The notes under the pieces: model-generated
The model's database searches: none
The model's input: the letters and a program-made list of their open reading frames with translations, nothing else
Told to the model about the DNA's origin: nothing
Translations under genes and position numbers: made by a program
Assembly (NCBI GenBank): GCA_946800325.1
Contig: OX326958.1
Location: forward strand, 19,738,414 to 19,802,413
Reading direction: 5' to 3'
Length of the DNA stretch: 64,000 bases
Origin: Luzula sylvatica
Taxonomy: Eukaryota; Streptophyta; Magnoliopsida; Poales; Juncaceae
Part shown: piece after piece, positions 1-11,111 of the stretch
Position numbering within the stretch: the first letter of the stretch is position 1
Layout: each line of letters begins with the position of its first letter

Positions 1-708
1 ATATAAACATAATTTTAGTAATTTCTTGTTTTCATTTTCTTTTTGACTGTTTATGCTTCTCTCTTTGCATAGGATTTTCAAGAACTTCTTCCAAGGTAAA
101 GGTATCCCAGAAAGACACCCAATCTCTAAGAGTTTTTTCTATCGTTTATTAAATTTTCGCCATTTTGTACACATTTACGGAACCCATAATTTGATTTTTC
201 AAATTTTCACGGTAATGATATGATCTTTTATCCTTTCACCAGAGGAATATTTTTTATTAATCTTTTATTGTCCAATTCCAATTCAAGATTACCATTCTAT
301 TTGGTTGATGAATTAAGATTGCTTAGCTCATTTTCTTGCAATTATTGTTTGTAGAAATTTTCTTTGAAGATGTGAAGTTGTAATCAAAATACCATCAATT
401 AAACTTTAAAGATTTGAAAATACATTATATTATTGTTTATTGGAACTTCTCTTTTTTTTCATCGTGCTTATCATTTCGCTAAGCTCCTGTTAATGCAAAT
501 TGATCTGAATTAGGAGTATAATATAATGACAATTCAGTACTGTCACAAGAGTTTTTTTTAATAACATTATTTTATTTTTAAAACCAATTTTGTGTATAAC
601 ATTAACACAACAAACAGCAGTTTGTAAAACTAAGCTAATTCACGGATAATATATTTATTTATTAATTAATTTGTTATTTTGTCTAGTGAATGTCTACTAC
701 AATTTGAC
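1..708. other. 5' flank of truncated F-box copy A; no gene seen
   Basis: AT-rich sequence without a convincing coding region. It matches 33720-34395 almost base for base and, more distantly, the 5' flanks of the two full-length F-box genes (about 17915-18730 and 44580-45405). It is therefore the ancestral F-box upstream region copied with the gene. No promoter element is strong enough to call. Confidence 0.7.
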
Positions 709-1163
709 ATGGATTAGACACAACTAAATGATGACCTTCTCCGCCTCATCTCGAAGAATTTGAATGACTCTTGTAGTTTTTCTTGTTTTCATTGTGTTTG
801 CAAAAACTGGCGTTTCGCAAGTGATTCTAGGGATCATCCCCCCGCAACTTCCATGGCTTCTCAAGAACGATTCCACAAGCTCCCGTTATCTAATTTCGCG
901 TTCTATTCCCTTCAATCGAATAGAACTCACACTCTCCATATCCCCGAAGCAAAAAGATGTAATTTGTTGGGCAGATCAAAACTGTATCTTATCATGCTCG
1001 ACTATGCTACCGGGACAACGTCATTCCTCAATCCATTGACGGGAACCCATTTTAGTATCCCCGGTCTAACATGTACTCGAATTTATCAACATCCTATCTT
1101 TGTAGGTCCTAATCCAACAGGAGATGGTGACATGTTTATACTGCATGGGCATGGATATGAAAG
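709..1163 (+). pseudogene. Truncated, disabled F-box (DUF295/KIB-type) copy
   Basis: This is the 5' half of the F-box family that is complete at 18733 and 45407. The start region reads Met-Asp-stop: codon 3, TGG (Trp) in the relatives, is TAG at 715-717. A frameshift follows where the relatives encode PPQLPWLLKND, and the frame is recovered near LHIPEAKRCNLLGRSK. Homology stops abruptly after the PNPTGDGD..HGHGYE region, about residue 150, and unrelated AT-rich sequence follows. The propeller C-terminal half is missing. With an early stop, a frameshift and a truncation it is a pseudogene. Its partner at 34396 has the same 3' breakpoint, so the truncation predates the segmental duplication. 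Confidence 0.9.
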
Positions 1164-1550
1164 TTTTTATGAATGTGATTTTGAATTTCGTGTTTCACAA
1201 TATTTTAAATTATGTAATATTCAAAAACAAATACACAAAATAAAAATCATGAAACACGATATTTTAAGTATTTTGGAATATAATTTCGATCGCGTGTATT
1301 CTATAACTAATATTGCACACTAAAAGAAAATCATGATTTTTAAAATTGTTAGTTAGAGATAACAAGAATATTAAAAAATACACAAAAAATTGTGACTGAT
1401 AAAAGTGCACAACAATTTATCCAAAATCGAATAATTAAAAAACAACGTTCCATTTAGAAAATATAACAAAAAATTATCTTCTCAATAAAAAACTACATCA
1501 TCATATAAGTAGAGATCCTATAAACAAAACAAAGTCAACAATTTGAACAA

Positions 1551-1578
1551 CCGCGCAATCGCGCGGGGGTTTTCCTAG
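1551..1578 (+). mobile_element. Helitron-like 3' terminus (hairpin + CTAG)
   Basis: A GC-rich hairpin, CCGCGCAATCGCGCGG at 1551-1566, is followed after a few bases by CTAG at 1575-1578 and then T. This is the expected layout of a Helitron 3' end: a short hairpin about 10 nt before CTRR, with insertion between A and T. The same arrangement occurs at 35267-35295 and, with a perfect 18-bp palindrome, at 31975-32003. The 5' end (TC) was not located. The element may include the truncated F-box piece just upstream. Confidence 0.5.
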
Positions 1579-2180
1579 TATATAACATTATATATTAACC
1601 TGAATTTTTATTGTTAGGATTATCATTTTTTTTGTTAATATTGAAGTGTAAATTATATTATTATTTAACTATTAAATTGAAATATTTTGAGAAATTCACA
1701 TTACATTTGTTAGGTCTTACACCAGACCATGTAAATATAGTAATGTGGTCAAATTTGATACAAATAGAAAATAAAAAGTATATATATATGACGAAAATGG
1801 AGAGGGTTTGTTCACCCCTCTTCCAAATTTTGCTTTTCATAAGCAACTCAAAAAAGTTTTACATGATATACCCCTAATAAAAAACCTAACCTATATATTT
1901 TTCTCTATAAACCAAGATTAAGGGGTATATGATTTCAATTAGAACCTTGGACTTTTCTATATATACAACTCAGCCCAAAACTCCTAATATACAGAAAATT
2001 AAAAGAAACTAAAAATAAAATAAAAATATGCCCATTTTTTCCTGTTTGCCCGTCTTTCTTGCTATCTTCTTCGGACCCTTAAAAGGGTTAACTCGAACCC
2101 TCCGCACCGCTTTGAAGCATTTCTCACTCCTCATTCTCTTTCTTCCTCTTTTCTTCTACGTTCTCTGTTCTCCTCAACTC
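1579..2180. other. AT-rich intergenic stretch, no gene seen
   Basis: Sequence between the Helitron-like end and the LINE remnant, duplicated at 35296-35850. It holds small ORFs on both strands with no recognisable protein and pyrimidine-rich runs. Confidence 0.6.
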
Positions 2181-3661
2181 AAATCTTTCTCTCTCGCCTC
2201 TGATGGAGCTGCTTCTTCTGCTTGATTCTCAGTTTGTTTTCCTTCCTTTTTTGCTCGTGTTTTTGTTTTTTTTTTCTCTCCCTTGCTTTCTCGTGTTTCT
2301 GTTTTCCAGCTATTATTTCTTTTGCGAGATCTTCTTCAGTTTTCCTTTGATCTGTGAAAGACCTCGAGCATCTCTCTCTCTCCACACAATGAATAGATAC
2401 AAAGCAAATAGTTGCCTTTGGAGATGAGGTGTTTCGAGCTTGAGCATATCTGATCGGGACATTTTTTCTGTGTTTGTGGTTAAAGCGAGTTTGTTGTTCG
2501 TTTTGAGAAGAAGCCATCTTTTTTGGCTAAAGACGCATTCATGTGCCAGATGGACTGGGGTTTCACTGGATCTGAGGCATAGTGGGCATCGGTTAACCAT
2601 CGTCCATCCTCTTTTTTGCAAATTATCGATCGTGAGTACCTTGTCTTGCATTGCAAGCCAAATAAAGGTTTTGATCCGTTCTGGAATTTTTATGGACCAA
2701 ACGTTGGCTAAATCCGAATGAGAAGGACTCCCAAAATGAGTTGGGAGTATGCATTTGCCGTTTTAAATGTATTTTTTGGAGTTCCTTTCCAAAGAATCAC
2801 ATCTCTCTCCTCCTTCAAACTGATTTGATTTAATTGCTCTTCTAATTTCTTCAACTCTTCTCTTGCTTCATCTGACATTCTTTTTTGAAAATGTTTTTCC
2901 AATATTTTTTGTTTCGACTATTCTAACGAAATAATCAGATTCAGTGTATAACTGTATAATGATGGGTATCTCTTTTTCATCTTTTCCTCTTCCCAATTCC
3001 CTCCCAAAATGGTATGTTGTCCCTCCTCCGATTTGAAATTGAATGTTGGCTTGAAAGAATGATTTATCTTTCTGGATAATTTTTGGAAGTAAGAAAGTTT
3101 TTGGTTATTTGAATTAAACTCAGTGGTGGGGCTTATTGTGGGTATGAGGTCTTGCCAATTCAATCCACTTTGATGGTTGTATTTCCACAGCCATTTCAAT
3201 AGCAAAGATCTGTTGAAGACCTCTAAATTGAGGAGGCCTAATCCCCCTCCCAATTTGGGTCTGCACACATTGTGCCAAGCAACTAATGAGTAGCCTGAGT
3301 TAGAAGTTCCTTTCCAGAGGAACTCTCTTCTGATCTTATCCATCTCTATGATTGTTTATTTTGGGAATTTGAAGATTTGAAAGTAATATGTGGGGAGAGA
3401 AAACATAACAAAATTAATGAGGACTATTCTGCCTGTGATGTTTAGCATTGATCCTTGCCACCCAATCACTTTTTATAATGAAGAGGGTAGCCTAGATATT
3501 TGAATGGAAGATATTATTTAAGGCAACCCAACTCTTCTTCTATTTTTTTTTTATGTTTTTCTCTCTTTCTTCTTCTTTCCTCTTGTCTCCTACAACTTCA
3601 AGTCTGGCTTATCAGAATTTATGGTAAATCCTGAAGAGTTGCCAAATGAATTGAGTACCAC
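2180..3661 (-). mobile_element. Decayed L1-type LINE, 3' portion (copy A, left of copia insertion)
   Basis: Minus-strand fragments read as the C-terminal half of a plant L1-type LINE ORF2. A zf-RVT-like segment lies at 2313-2651, with the ordered residues CPLC...ET.VHLAHEC. Another segment at 2918-3343 has the conserved WKG....LV.W..VCRPKLGGGLGLLN stretch that follows the reverse transcriptase in plant LINEs. The frame is broken repeatedly. The element was split by the copia insertion at 3662-3666 and continues at 11767. Compared with copy B (35850-38410) it has also lost about 50 bp near 3465. Confidence 0.85.
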
Positions 3662-3666
3662 TTTGA
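3662..3666. repeat. Target-site duplication (TTTGA), left
   Basis: TTTGA directly precedes the 5' LTR and is repeated exactly at 11762-11766 after the 3' LTR. The empty site in copy B reads CCACTTTGAGTCTTC near 37350, confirming the insertion point. Confidence 0.97.
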
Positions 3667-4317
3667 TGAAAGAAAATATGGCTTAAGAATTAACTTGGAA
3701 GAATTTATATAAATAGGCAAATCTGCATTCAGAATTGGGCCAGTAATTAAACGTGGACCTGTTCAGAACTTAGGGGTTTAATCTATTAATTATGGTTTAA
3801 TCCTTTTCGGGCCTATTCTGATTATTAGGCTTTTAATCTGATTATGACCTGTTAGGGTTTAACCTAATTTTGGTTTAACCTAAATTTTTCCTATATATAG
3901 ATTCTGATTTCATGATTTTCTCTCTCCTCCGAAACCCTAATTCTGGCCGCCGAATTTCTGGTCGCCGAAAATTATTTTCTCTTTTTACAAAACACAAATT
4001 GAGATCTGGAGAGTAATAGAAGAGAAAAATCTGAGCAAGTTCTTGAGAGATACAATCGTAACACTAACCTAGAACGGTGTTGGCGGTTCCGATCGGACGA
4101 ATATCAAGGTGGACACGAGTAGAGGGACTGCACGAGCAATCCTTGGAGAAGGTTCAACAGATTGGAGAAGAAGACATCACGTACTAACTTGTACGAGGTA
4201 AAATTCTGATTACTCTTCCTTTTTCGGTGTTTTTCGAGTGTGATCCAGGGTAGAATTAGGTTATACATACGAAATTATTCCGCTGCAAACTTCTAAATTC
4301 GTGTGTATAATCCAACA
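3667..4317 (+). repeat. 5' LTR of copia element (651 bp)
   Basis: Begins TGAAAGAAAATATGG and ends TATAATCCAACA. A TATA-like CTATATATAG lies at 3891-3900 and is the likely promoter of the element. Nearly identical to 11112-11761 and clearly related to the solo LTR at 13161-13800. Confidence 0.96.
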
Positions 4318-4318
4318 G

Positions 4319-4330
4319 TGGTATCAGAGC
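4319..4330 (+). promoter_or_regulatory. Primer-binding site, initiator tRNA-Met
   Basis: TGGTATCAGAGC, one base after the 5' LTR, is the standard plant copia primer site complementary to the 3' end of initiator tRNA-Met. It primes minus-strand DNA synthesis. Confidence 0.95.
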
Positions 4331-5861
4331 AAACGCTCGTTAAAACCATCGAAAATTAGATTTTCAGATTTGTAGATTAGAATTTTATAAATTGAGAAAT
4401 TTTAGAATTTTTGGGCTAAATTGCAAAAATTACATAATTAAAATTCTGTTGAAAATTGGATTTTCAGAAAATTAGATTTTCAAAATATATTGTAATTGAT
4501 ACAGATTAGATCTGTTTAATATTGTATTTTCAGAAAAATTAGATTTTCAGAATAAAATTGGAAATTCAGAAAAAGTAGATTTTCAGAATATATTTTGTAT
4601 TTAAAACAGATTAGATCTGTTGAAAATTGGATTTTTAGAATATATTGTAATAAAGACATATTGGATATGTTGAAAAATGAATCTGTTAAATATATGTTAA
4701 TAAATACAGATTAAAAAAAAAAAAAAAAAAAAAAAAGTTGCGATCGAACTTGGAGTTGCGATCGTACGAACAAAATTCTGGACAACAAAACAAAATTTCT
4801 GTCAAAAATGCCCAATAATTTAAAATTTTCAATTTATAAATTCAATTCGGTATAGCATATAGCCTAAAACGGAGATGATTGTTTGTACATGTTTGTATGT
4901 GTGTTGTGATGGTTTGTATGTGTGTTGTGATTGTTTGTATATATGTTGTGTGGGGGCCAGTGAGCTTTCCAAATTGTAAACTATTTTAATATGGGGATCG
5001 GTGAATCTTCCAAATTGTAGTAGAATAGGTTTAGTTTTTTTAAAAAAAAAAAAAAGGAACCTTCAAAACAAGACGACACGACGATTGGATCTCCAATAAA
5101 AGACGACACAACACGAAGATTGGATCTTCAAGAACAGCACAAGATCATCTTGGGTTTTAGGGTTGGGAATTTAGGGTTTTATGATTGCTCATAAAACTAA
5201 AAGGCCTATATGCTATACCGTACAATTTTTGTTTTGTTTTTGTTTTTATGCATGAATAAAATAAAAGTTAAATAAATGATTTTAAGAAAAGAAAATCCTC
5301 CCACGTAATTATCAAGTAACTTGCCTCCCTAAATGGAACCTTCGAAACTAGTATTTGTTTATTTGTGTTTCATGGCCTTAGTCTGACACAGATTTACACG
5401 TACGTAGCATTGAAGGCATGCATTGATTAGGAATTGATATGTTGCACGGCTTTAGTCTGGCATGTCAATTCGCTAATTGAATGATACTCCATTTGTGGTT
5501 TGGACTTGACCAATTAGCTAGCTAGGCTAGTATTTGGGGCAAGGAGTGAGGAACACATACTCTGGTTTTGAGTTGGACTCAATGCCGGACCTCGCGAATA
5601 AAGCAAGAATCGTCTTAGAGATGATTGGACACCGTCCTACCCAACGTGACGTGCTTTTTGAGTGGTTGGCCTTAGTCACCTTAGAAATATGTTAAATAGG
5701 GATCTTGTCCATTATGAGATTTCAAGTATCGAATCTCCGTTTCAATAGTGGGGGCTATTTGAAATGATAAAATAATGGGTATTTCAAGTTGTTTAAAAAT
5801 GAATTTAATATATGAAAGATCACGTTATTAATTACATTATTTTTCTAAAATTGTAGATTTA
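4331..5861 (+). other. Long untranslated leader of copia element
   Basis: About 1.5 kb with no substantial ORF. It contains degenerate repeats built on GATTTTCAGAAAATTAGA (about 4360-4680), an A tract near 4713-4736, a TTGTATGTGTGTTGTGAT repeat (about 4890-4955), and CATGGCCTTAGTCTG-type motifs at 5371-5388 and 5438-5486. The last recurs in the 3' untranslated part of the element. The role is unknown; packaging or RNA structure is possible. Confidence 0.75.
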
Positions 5862-8800
5862 ATGGCTTTACCAAGTAATAACCGCTTTAGTTTGCGTCCC
5901 ATTTTGGAAAGGGAACGAATGAACGGAAAGAACTTTCTCGACTGGCAGAGGAATCTGGGATTCGTTCTGAAACAGGAAGGAAAGGCACATGTCTTGGAGA
6001 CGCCTATCCCTCCTGTGCCAGGGGATGAAGCAACTGGGGATGCCATATTCGAATATCAGGCCATGATGGATGATTCGAATGATGTAACATGCCTCATGTT
6101 GGCTACTATGACTCCTGAATATCAAATCCAGTTTGAGAAACATGATGCATTCGAGATTATGAAACAACTCAGGGAGATGTTTCAGGTTCAAGCAAGGGTG
6201 GAGAAGTATCAAGCTCTTGGCAATGCGACGCAATGCAAGATGCAAGAGGGTACGCCTGTTAGCTCGCACCTTCTTAAGATGAAAGGATATTTCGATCATC
6301 TTGAGAGGCTTGGCATCAAATTCGAGGCAGAGTTACAAACTGATTTGATCATGTTGTCACTGCCATCGAGTTATGATTCGTTCATTTCGCATTTCCACAT
6401 GTCAGACATGCAAAGGACCATTCCCCAACTTTTCGGCATGCTCAGAACATTCGAAAGCGACCAGAAACCGCGGTACATGAAGTCTAGGACTTCGGAGGTA
6501 TTGGTGGTTCACGGGAAGAGTCCAAACAATGGGAACAAGAACAAGAAGAGGAAGGCAAAGGGCAACAAGGTTGCGCCTAAGCCCGTGAGCAAGAAAGCCA
6601 AGGATGACAAGAAGTGCTTCCACTGTCTCAAGGAGGGGCATTGGAAGCGTGATTGCGAGATCTTCCTGAGGGAGAGCAAGCAAAAGACCGCTTCCTCGGA
6701 CACACCGGCATCAGGTATTTCAGTTATCGATTCATATTTTTTTACTTTATCATCATGGGTGTTGGACACTGGATGTGGGACTCATATTTGTAATAATATG
6801 CAGGGCCTAAGAAGTAGAAGATCATTGATTCGGGGCGAAGTTGATTTACGCGTCGGGAATGGAGATCGAGTAGCAGCATTAGCCGAAGGGACGTATGATT
6901 TAACTTTGCCAAATGGACTTATTTTAGTTTTGAATAATTGTTGTTATGTACCTACTTTGAGTAGGAATATTATTTCTGTTTCGAGACTTATTGCGGATGG
7001 ATATGAATTAGTTATTGGTACTAATGATTGTTTTATTCGCAAGAATGACATTTTCTTTAGTAATGTTCTAGTTGAAAATGGTTTATATGTCTTGGATTTA
7101 GAAAATAACAACAATAATCAGTCCATTTATAACATAAATACCACTCAAACAAATGAAACATACTCATGGCATTGTCGTCTCGGACACATAAACGAGAAAC
7201 GCATTGCTAGACTCCAAAAGGATGGAGTACTAGATTCTTTTGATTTAAAGTCAATAGAAAATTGCAAATCTTGTTTGATGGATAAGATGACAAAGACACC
7301 TTTTTCCAAGAAAGGAGAAAGATCGAAAGATGTGTTGGCCCTCATACATTCCGATGTATGTGGACCGATGAGTGTCGAGGCTAGAAATGGGTATCGCTAC
7401 TTCGTGACTTTTACTGACGATTATAGTAGATATGGATATCTATACTTAATGCGTCACAAAAGTGAAACTTTTGAGAAATTCAAAGAGTTTCAACACGAGG
7501 TAGAACTTCAACTGGGCAAGAAAGTAAAAGCCATTCGATCGGATCGAGGTGGCGAATACTTGAGCTATGAGTTTGAGGACTATCTTCTAGATTGTGGTAT
7601 AGTATCACAATGGACTCCACCCGGTACACCCCAATGGAATGGAGTGTCCGAGAGGAGGAATCGGACTTTGTTGGACATGGTTCGCTCGATGATGAGTCGA
7701 ACAGATTTGCCAAAGTCATTTTGGGGTTTCGCGCTTCAAACGGCCGCTCATATACTGAATAGAGTTCCGTCCAAATCGGTTGAAAAGACACCATATGAGT
7801 TATGGCATGGCAAGGTGCCATCATTGTCTTATCTTAAGATTTGGGGTTGCGAGGCATACGTCAAAAGGTTATTGACAGAAAAACTCGAGCCAAGATCAGA
7901 CAAGTGTTTATTTGTGGGGTATCCTCAAGAAACAAGAGGATACTACTTTTACTTGCCGAGCGAAAACAAGATTTTCGTGGATCGACGTGGACATTTCTTA
8001 GAGAAGGAATTCCTAGATCGTCAAGCCAGTGGGAGTAAAATTGATCTCGAAGAAATTCGAGAACCACAACTTGAACAGGTTGATTTGGAACAAGATTCTG
8101 AGTTACCATTGAATGGTAAACCAGAATCTAATACACAAGCTATACGTAGATCTGGTAGGATTCGTCAAGAACCTGAGAGATATGGATTTCTCATTAGTAA
8201 TGACGATGATGAGTTGACTCTAGATGATGAGCCAACCTCCTACAAAGGTGCTATGTCTAGTTTGGATTCCTCGAAATGGCATGACGCCATGAAAATCGAG
8301 ATCCAGTCCATGTATGATAATAAGGTTTGGAATCTTATTGATCTGCCTAATGGTGCTAAGACCGTTGGTTGCAAATGGGTTTTCAAGAAGAAAACCGACA
8401 TGGATGGTAATGTACATACTTTTAAAGCAAGACTGGTGGCGAAAGGTTTCAAGCAAATTCATGGTATAGACTATGATGAAACGTTTTCTCCAGTAGCCAT
8501 GTTTAAAAGTATTCGCATTCTTCTAGCGATAGCTGCATATCACGATTATGAGATATGGCAGATGGATGTCAAAACCGCTTTCCTTAACGGGAACCTTACC
8601 GAGGATGTGTATATGAAACAACCCGAGGGTTTTGTCGAACCAAAGAATACGAATAAAGTGTGCAAGCTTATGAGATCCATTTATGGATTAAAACAAGCAT
8701 CTCGTGCGTGGAATATACGATTCGATGAGGTTATCGCAAAGTATGGTTTCATTCAAAATATCGAGGAACCTTGTGTATACAAGAAATTCAGTGGGAGTTC

Positions 8801-9809
8801 GGTTGTATTCCTCATCTTGTACGTGGACGACATCTTACTCATTGGAAATGACATCCCGATGCTTAACCAAGTTAAGGCATATTTGGGTAGTCAATTCGCA
8901 ATGAAGGACTTAGGAGAAGCTGCCTATATTTTAGGTGTGAAGATCTATAGAGATAGATCGAGGAGACTTCTCGGACTAAGTCAAAGTACATATATTGACA
9001 AAGTGATAACTAGGTTTCACATGGAGCAATCCAAGAAAGGATTTCTGCCAATGTCACATGGCATCACTCTCACTAAGGCTCAGTGTCCTTCAACGGACGC
9101 TGAACGTGAGCGAATGAGTCGGATCCCATACGCTTCGGCTATAGGATCGATCATGTATGCCATGATATGTACTAGACCAGATGTCGCATATGCGTTGAGT
9201 GTGACTTCCCGCTATCAGTCTGATCCCGGGGAAGCTCACTGGTCCGCAGTCAAGAGCGTTCTTAAGTATCTCAGGAATACTAAAGATATGTTTCTTGTCT
9301 ATGGTGGTTCGAAAAGAGATCTGATTATCCAAGGATATACAGATGCTAGTTTCCAAACTTGCCCGGACGATTTCCAATCACAAAGTGGTTATGTCTTCAC
9401 GCTCAATGGCGGAGCTGTTGTTTGGAAAAGCTCCAAGCAGAAGACGGTGGCTGATTCTACAACTGAAGCGGAATACATCGCGGCTTCCGAAGCCGCAAAA
9501 GAGGCTGTCTGGCTACGACAGTTCGTGATGGAGCTTGGCGTTATGCCAAGCATCTCGGGTCCCATGGATGTTTATTGTGACAATAACGGAGCAATAGCAC
9601 AATCCAAGGAACCGCGAGCACATCACAGGTCCAAGCATGTACTCCGGCGTTACCACTTGATTCGTGAGATTACGAAGAGAGGTGATGTGAAAATAATGAA
9701 GATACCTACTGAGGATAACGTGGCCGATCCATTTACGAAGCCACTATCACGTGCCAAGTATGAGCAGCATGCTAGGGCGATAGGATTGGGATATCTATCG
9801 CAGTGTTAG
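5862..9809 (+). CDS. Ty1-copia Gag-Pol polyprotein (1315 aa)
   Basis: One open frame encodes the whole replication machinery. Gag occupies roughly residues 1-250, followed by a CCHC zinc knuckle at 252-265 (CFHCLKEGHWKRDC). The aspartic protease motif is LDTGC at 301-305. The integrase has an HHCC zinc site (H437, H442, C468, C471) and a D-D-E triad at about D498, D561 and E597. The reverse transcriptase spans about 830-1075 with YVDD at 987-990. RNase H follows, with GYTDASF near 1158, TTEAEYIA near 1200 and DNNGAIA near 1245. All catalytic residues looked for are present and there is no internal stop, so the protein could be functional. The ATG at 5862 is the first in frame and gives a typical copia Gag start. 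Gag and Pol are in a single frame without a frameshift site. Confidence 0.96.
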   Translation: MALPSNNRFSLRPILERERMNGKNFLDWQRNLGFVLKQEGKAHVLETPIPPVPGDEATGDAIFEYQAMMDDSNDVTCLMLATMTPEYQIQFEKHDAFEIMKQLREMFQVQARVEKYQALGNATQCKMQEGTPVSSHLLKMKGYFDHLERLGIKFEAELQTDLIMLSLPSSYDSFISHFHMSDMQRTIPQLFGMLRTFESDQKPRYMKSRTSEVLVVHGKSPNNGNKNKKRKAKGNKVAPKPVSKKAKDDKKCFHCLKEGHWKRDCEIFLRESKQKTASSDTPASGISVIDSYFFTLSSWVLDTGCGTHICNNMQGLRSRRSLIRGEVDLRVGNGDRVAALAEGTYDLTLPNGLILVLNNCCYVPTLSRNIISVSRLIADGYELVIGTNDCFIRKNDIFFSNVLVENGLYVLDLENNNNNQSIYNINTTQTNETYSWHCRLGHINEKRIARLQKDGVLDSFDLKSIENCKSCLMDKMTKTPFSKKGERSKDVLALIHSDVCGPMSVEARNGYRYFVTFTDDYSRYGYLYLMRHKSETFEKFKEFQHEVELQLGKKVKAIRSDRGGEYLSYEFEDYLLDCGIVSQWTPPGTPQWNGVSERRNRTLLDMVRSMMSRTDLPKSFWGFALQTAAHILNRVPSKSVEKTPYELWHGKVPSLSYLKIWGCEAYVKRLLTEKLEPRSDKCLFVGYPQETRGYYFYLPSENKIFVDRRGHFLEKEFLDRQASGSKIDLEEIREPQLEQVDLEQDSELPLNGKPESNTQAIRRSGRIRQEPERYGFLISNDDDELTLDDEPTSYKGAMSSLDSSKWHDAMKIEIQSMYDNKVWNLIDLPNGAKTVGCKWVFKKKTDMDGNVHTFKARLVAKGFKQIHGIDYDETFSPVAMFKSIRILLAIAAYHDYEIWQMDVKTAFLNGNLTEDVYMKQPEGFVEPKNTNKVCKLMRSIYGLKQASRAWNIRFDEVIAKYGFIQNIEEPCVYKKFSGSSVVFLILYVDDILLIGNDIPMLNQVKAYLGSQFAMKDLGEAAYILGVKIYRDRSRRLLGLSQSTYIDKVITRFHMEQSKKGFLPMSHGITLTKAQCPSTDAERERMSRIPYASAIGSIMYAMICTRPDVAYALSVTSRYQSDPGEAHWSAVKSVLKYLRNTKDMFLVYGGSKRDLIIQGYTDASFQTCPDDFQSQSGYVFTLNGGAVVWKSSKQKTVADSTTEAEYIAASEAAKEAVWLRQFVMELGVMPSISGPMDVYCDNNGAIAQSKEPRAHHRSKHVLRRYHLIREITKRGDVKIMKIPTEDNVADPFTKPLSRAKYEQHARAIGLGYLSQC

Positions 9810-11100
9810 ATTGGGTGTTTCATTTATGTTTCTTATTGTATAAGGGGATTTGATCTGCCTAGTGCAAGTGGGAGAACATTTATTATGCCCTAGGCGTGTT
9901 ATTGGGATTGTATTTGTTTATGAGACAGATATTTATATTATTATTCATCATATGACCTAAACCTTCATATTTCACAAAAATTTAAATAACAAGAAAGTGT
10001 GTGAGAGGTTATTCGATTATAATAATCAGATAGACCTTGATTTTTATTCTAGTTTAGTGCATCGAGTCAGTTGAGAATAATATGTTGCATGGCCTTAGTC
10101 TGGCATATTGATTCGTCAATTGAATGATAGTAAAACCACTAAACGGGATGAATATAATTCTAAAACGTCCCTCGTGTATAAAGTTGTTCATAGATTTGAA
10201 CCAGGTAGTCCATTCACTGAATGGAGACTTTTACATACACTGGCATATTCGTAGATGAGATGATCAGGTTTTACTGATCTGAGACGGTAGCGTCGATTCT
10301 AGAATATGGATATACGCGGCGTCGTATATTGGACTGACCACTATATGAGTTTGTGACATGGTTAGAGTCATTAGAGACAAACTCATATCCAGATAGTGCG
10401 TTTTAGTGCTTCATACTTGAGTGATCTCACGGATACCTAGTATGTGAAAAGACAATGCTTTGATGTAATTAACCCTACGCGTAACTGTGTAGCAGAGATT
10501 ATTATTGAGTATTGTTTTTAGCATAGGCAAAGGATGTGAGGCCGCAAGATAGGAATTGTTCCTTTCTAGTCTTGAAAAAGGATAGAGGGAGATATCTCTC
10601 GGGCCCCTCGATTGAATTGAGATTGATGAAATGCTTGGCCAAGCTCGACGGAACTCAATAGAGTTCGTATTGTTATTATTAATCTAATTCTTATCGAGAA
10701 AAGAGTATATCTGATCAAAAGAAAAGAGGATGACTTGAAGTTTTAGGCTTCACCGTGACTCATTTGATCGGAAGATATCGCGAACAAGAGGACTAGTAAC
10801 ACTTATCTGAGCTAGGTATGAAGATGTACTGCATCTTCATAAAGGTGTTCTCCACCTTTTTCGTGCTAATTCTGGGTAGGTATTAACGGCAGTCTAGTGC
10901 TCGCAATACCTTGTGGAATGCTGCCATGTCCACTGCTAGTCTTAGACGAACCTACAAGGTCACACCAAGATTTCGTAATATATCGGATTCTCAAGATATT
11001 GCTCACCAATACGTTTGTTGGACAAACAAAATGAAATCACGTGTGATTAGATCTCACGACATATGTTGGACATATGGCCAAGTTGATTAAGTCTTAATCC
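9810..11100 (+). other. 3' untranslated region of copia element
   Basis: About 1.3 kb between the Pol stop and the polypurine tract without a coding frame. Positions 10081-10129 repeat, with a few mismatches, the leader segment 5438-5486 (shared core CTTAGTCTGGCAT...TTGAATGATA). Confidence 0.75.
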
Positions 11101-11111
11101 AAGAGGGAGTT
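11101..11111 (+). promoter_or_regulatory. Polypurine tract of copia element
   Basis: AAGAGGGAG immediately before the TGAAAG start of the 3' LTR. This is the expected plus-strand priming site. Confidence 0.85.

Noticed and set aside
2028..2427. Small hydrophobic ORFs upstream of the LINE remnant
   Set aside because: Pyrimidine-rich sequence gives Leu/Phe-rich frames by chance; a near-copy at 35604-35891 shows no protein-level conservation signal.
5868..9377. Minus-strand and alternate-frame ORFs within the copia polyprotein
   Set aside because: Shadows of a strongly coding plus-strand frame.
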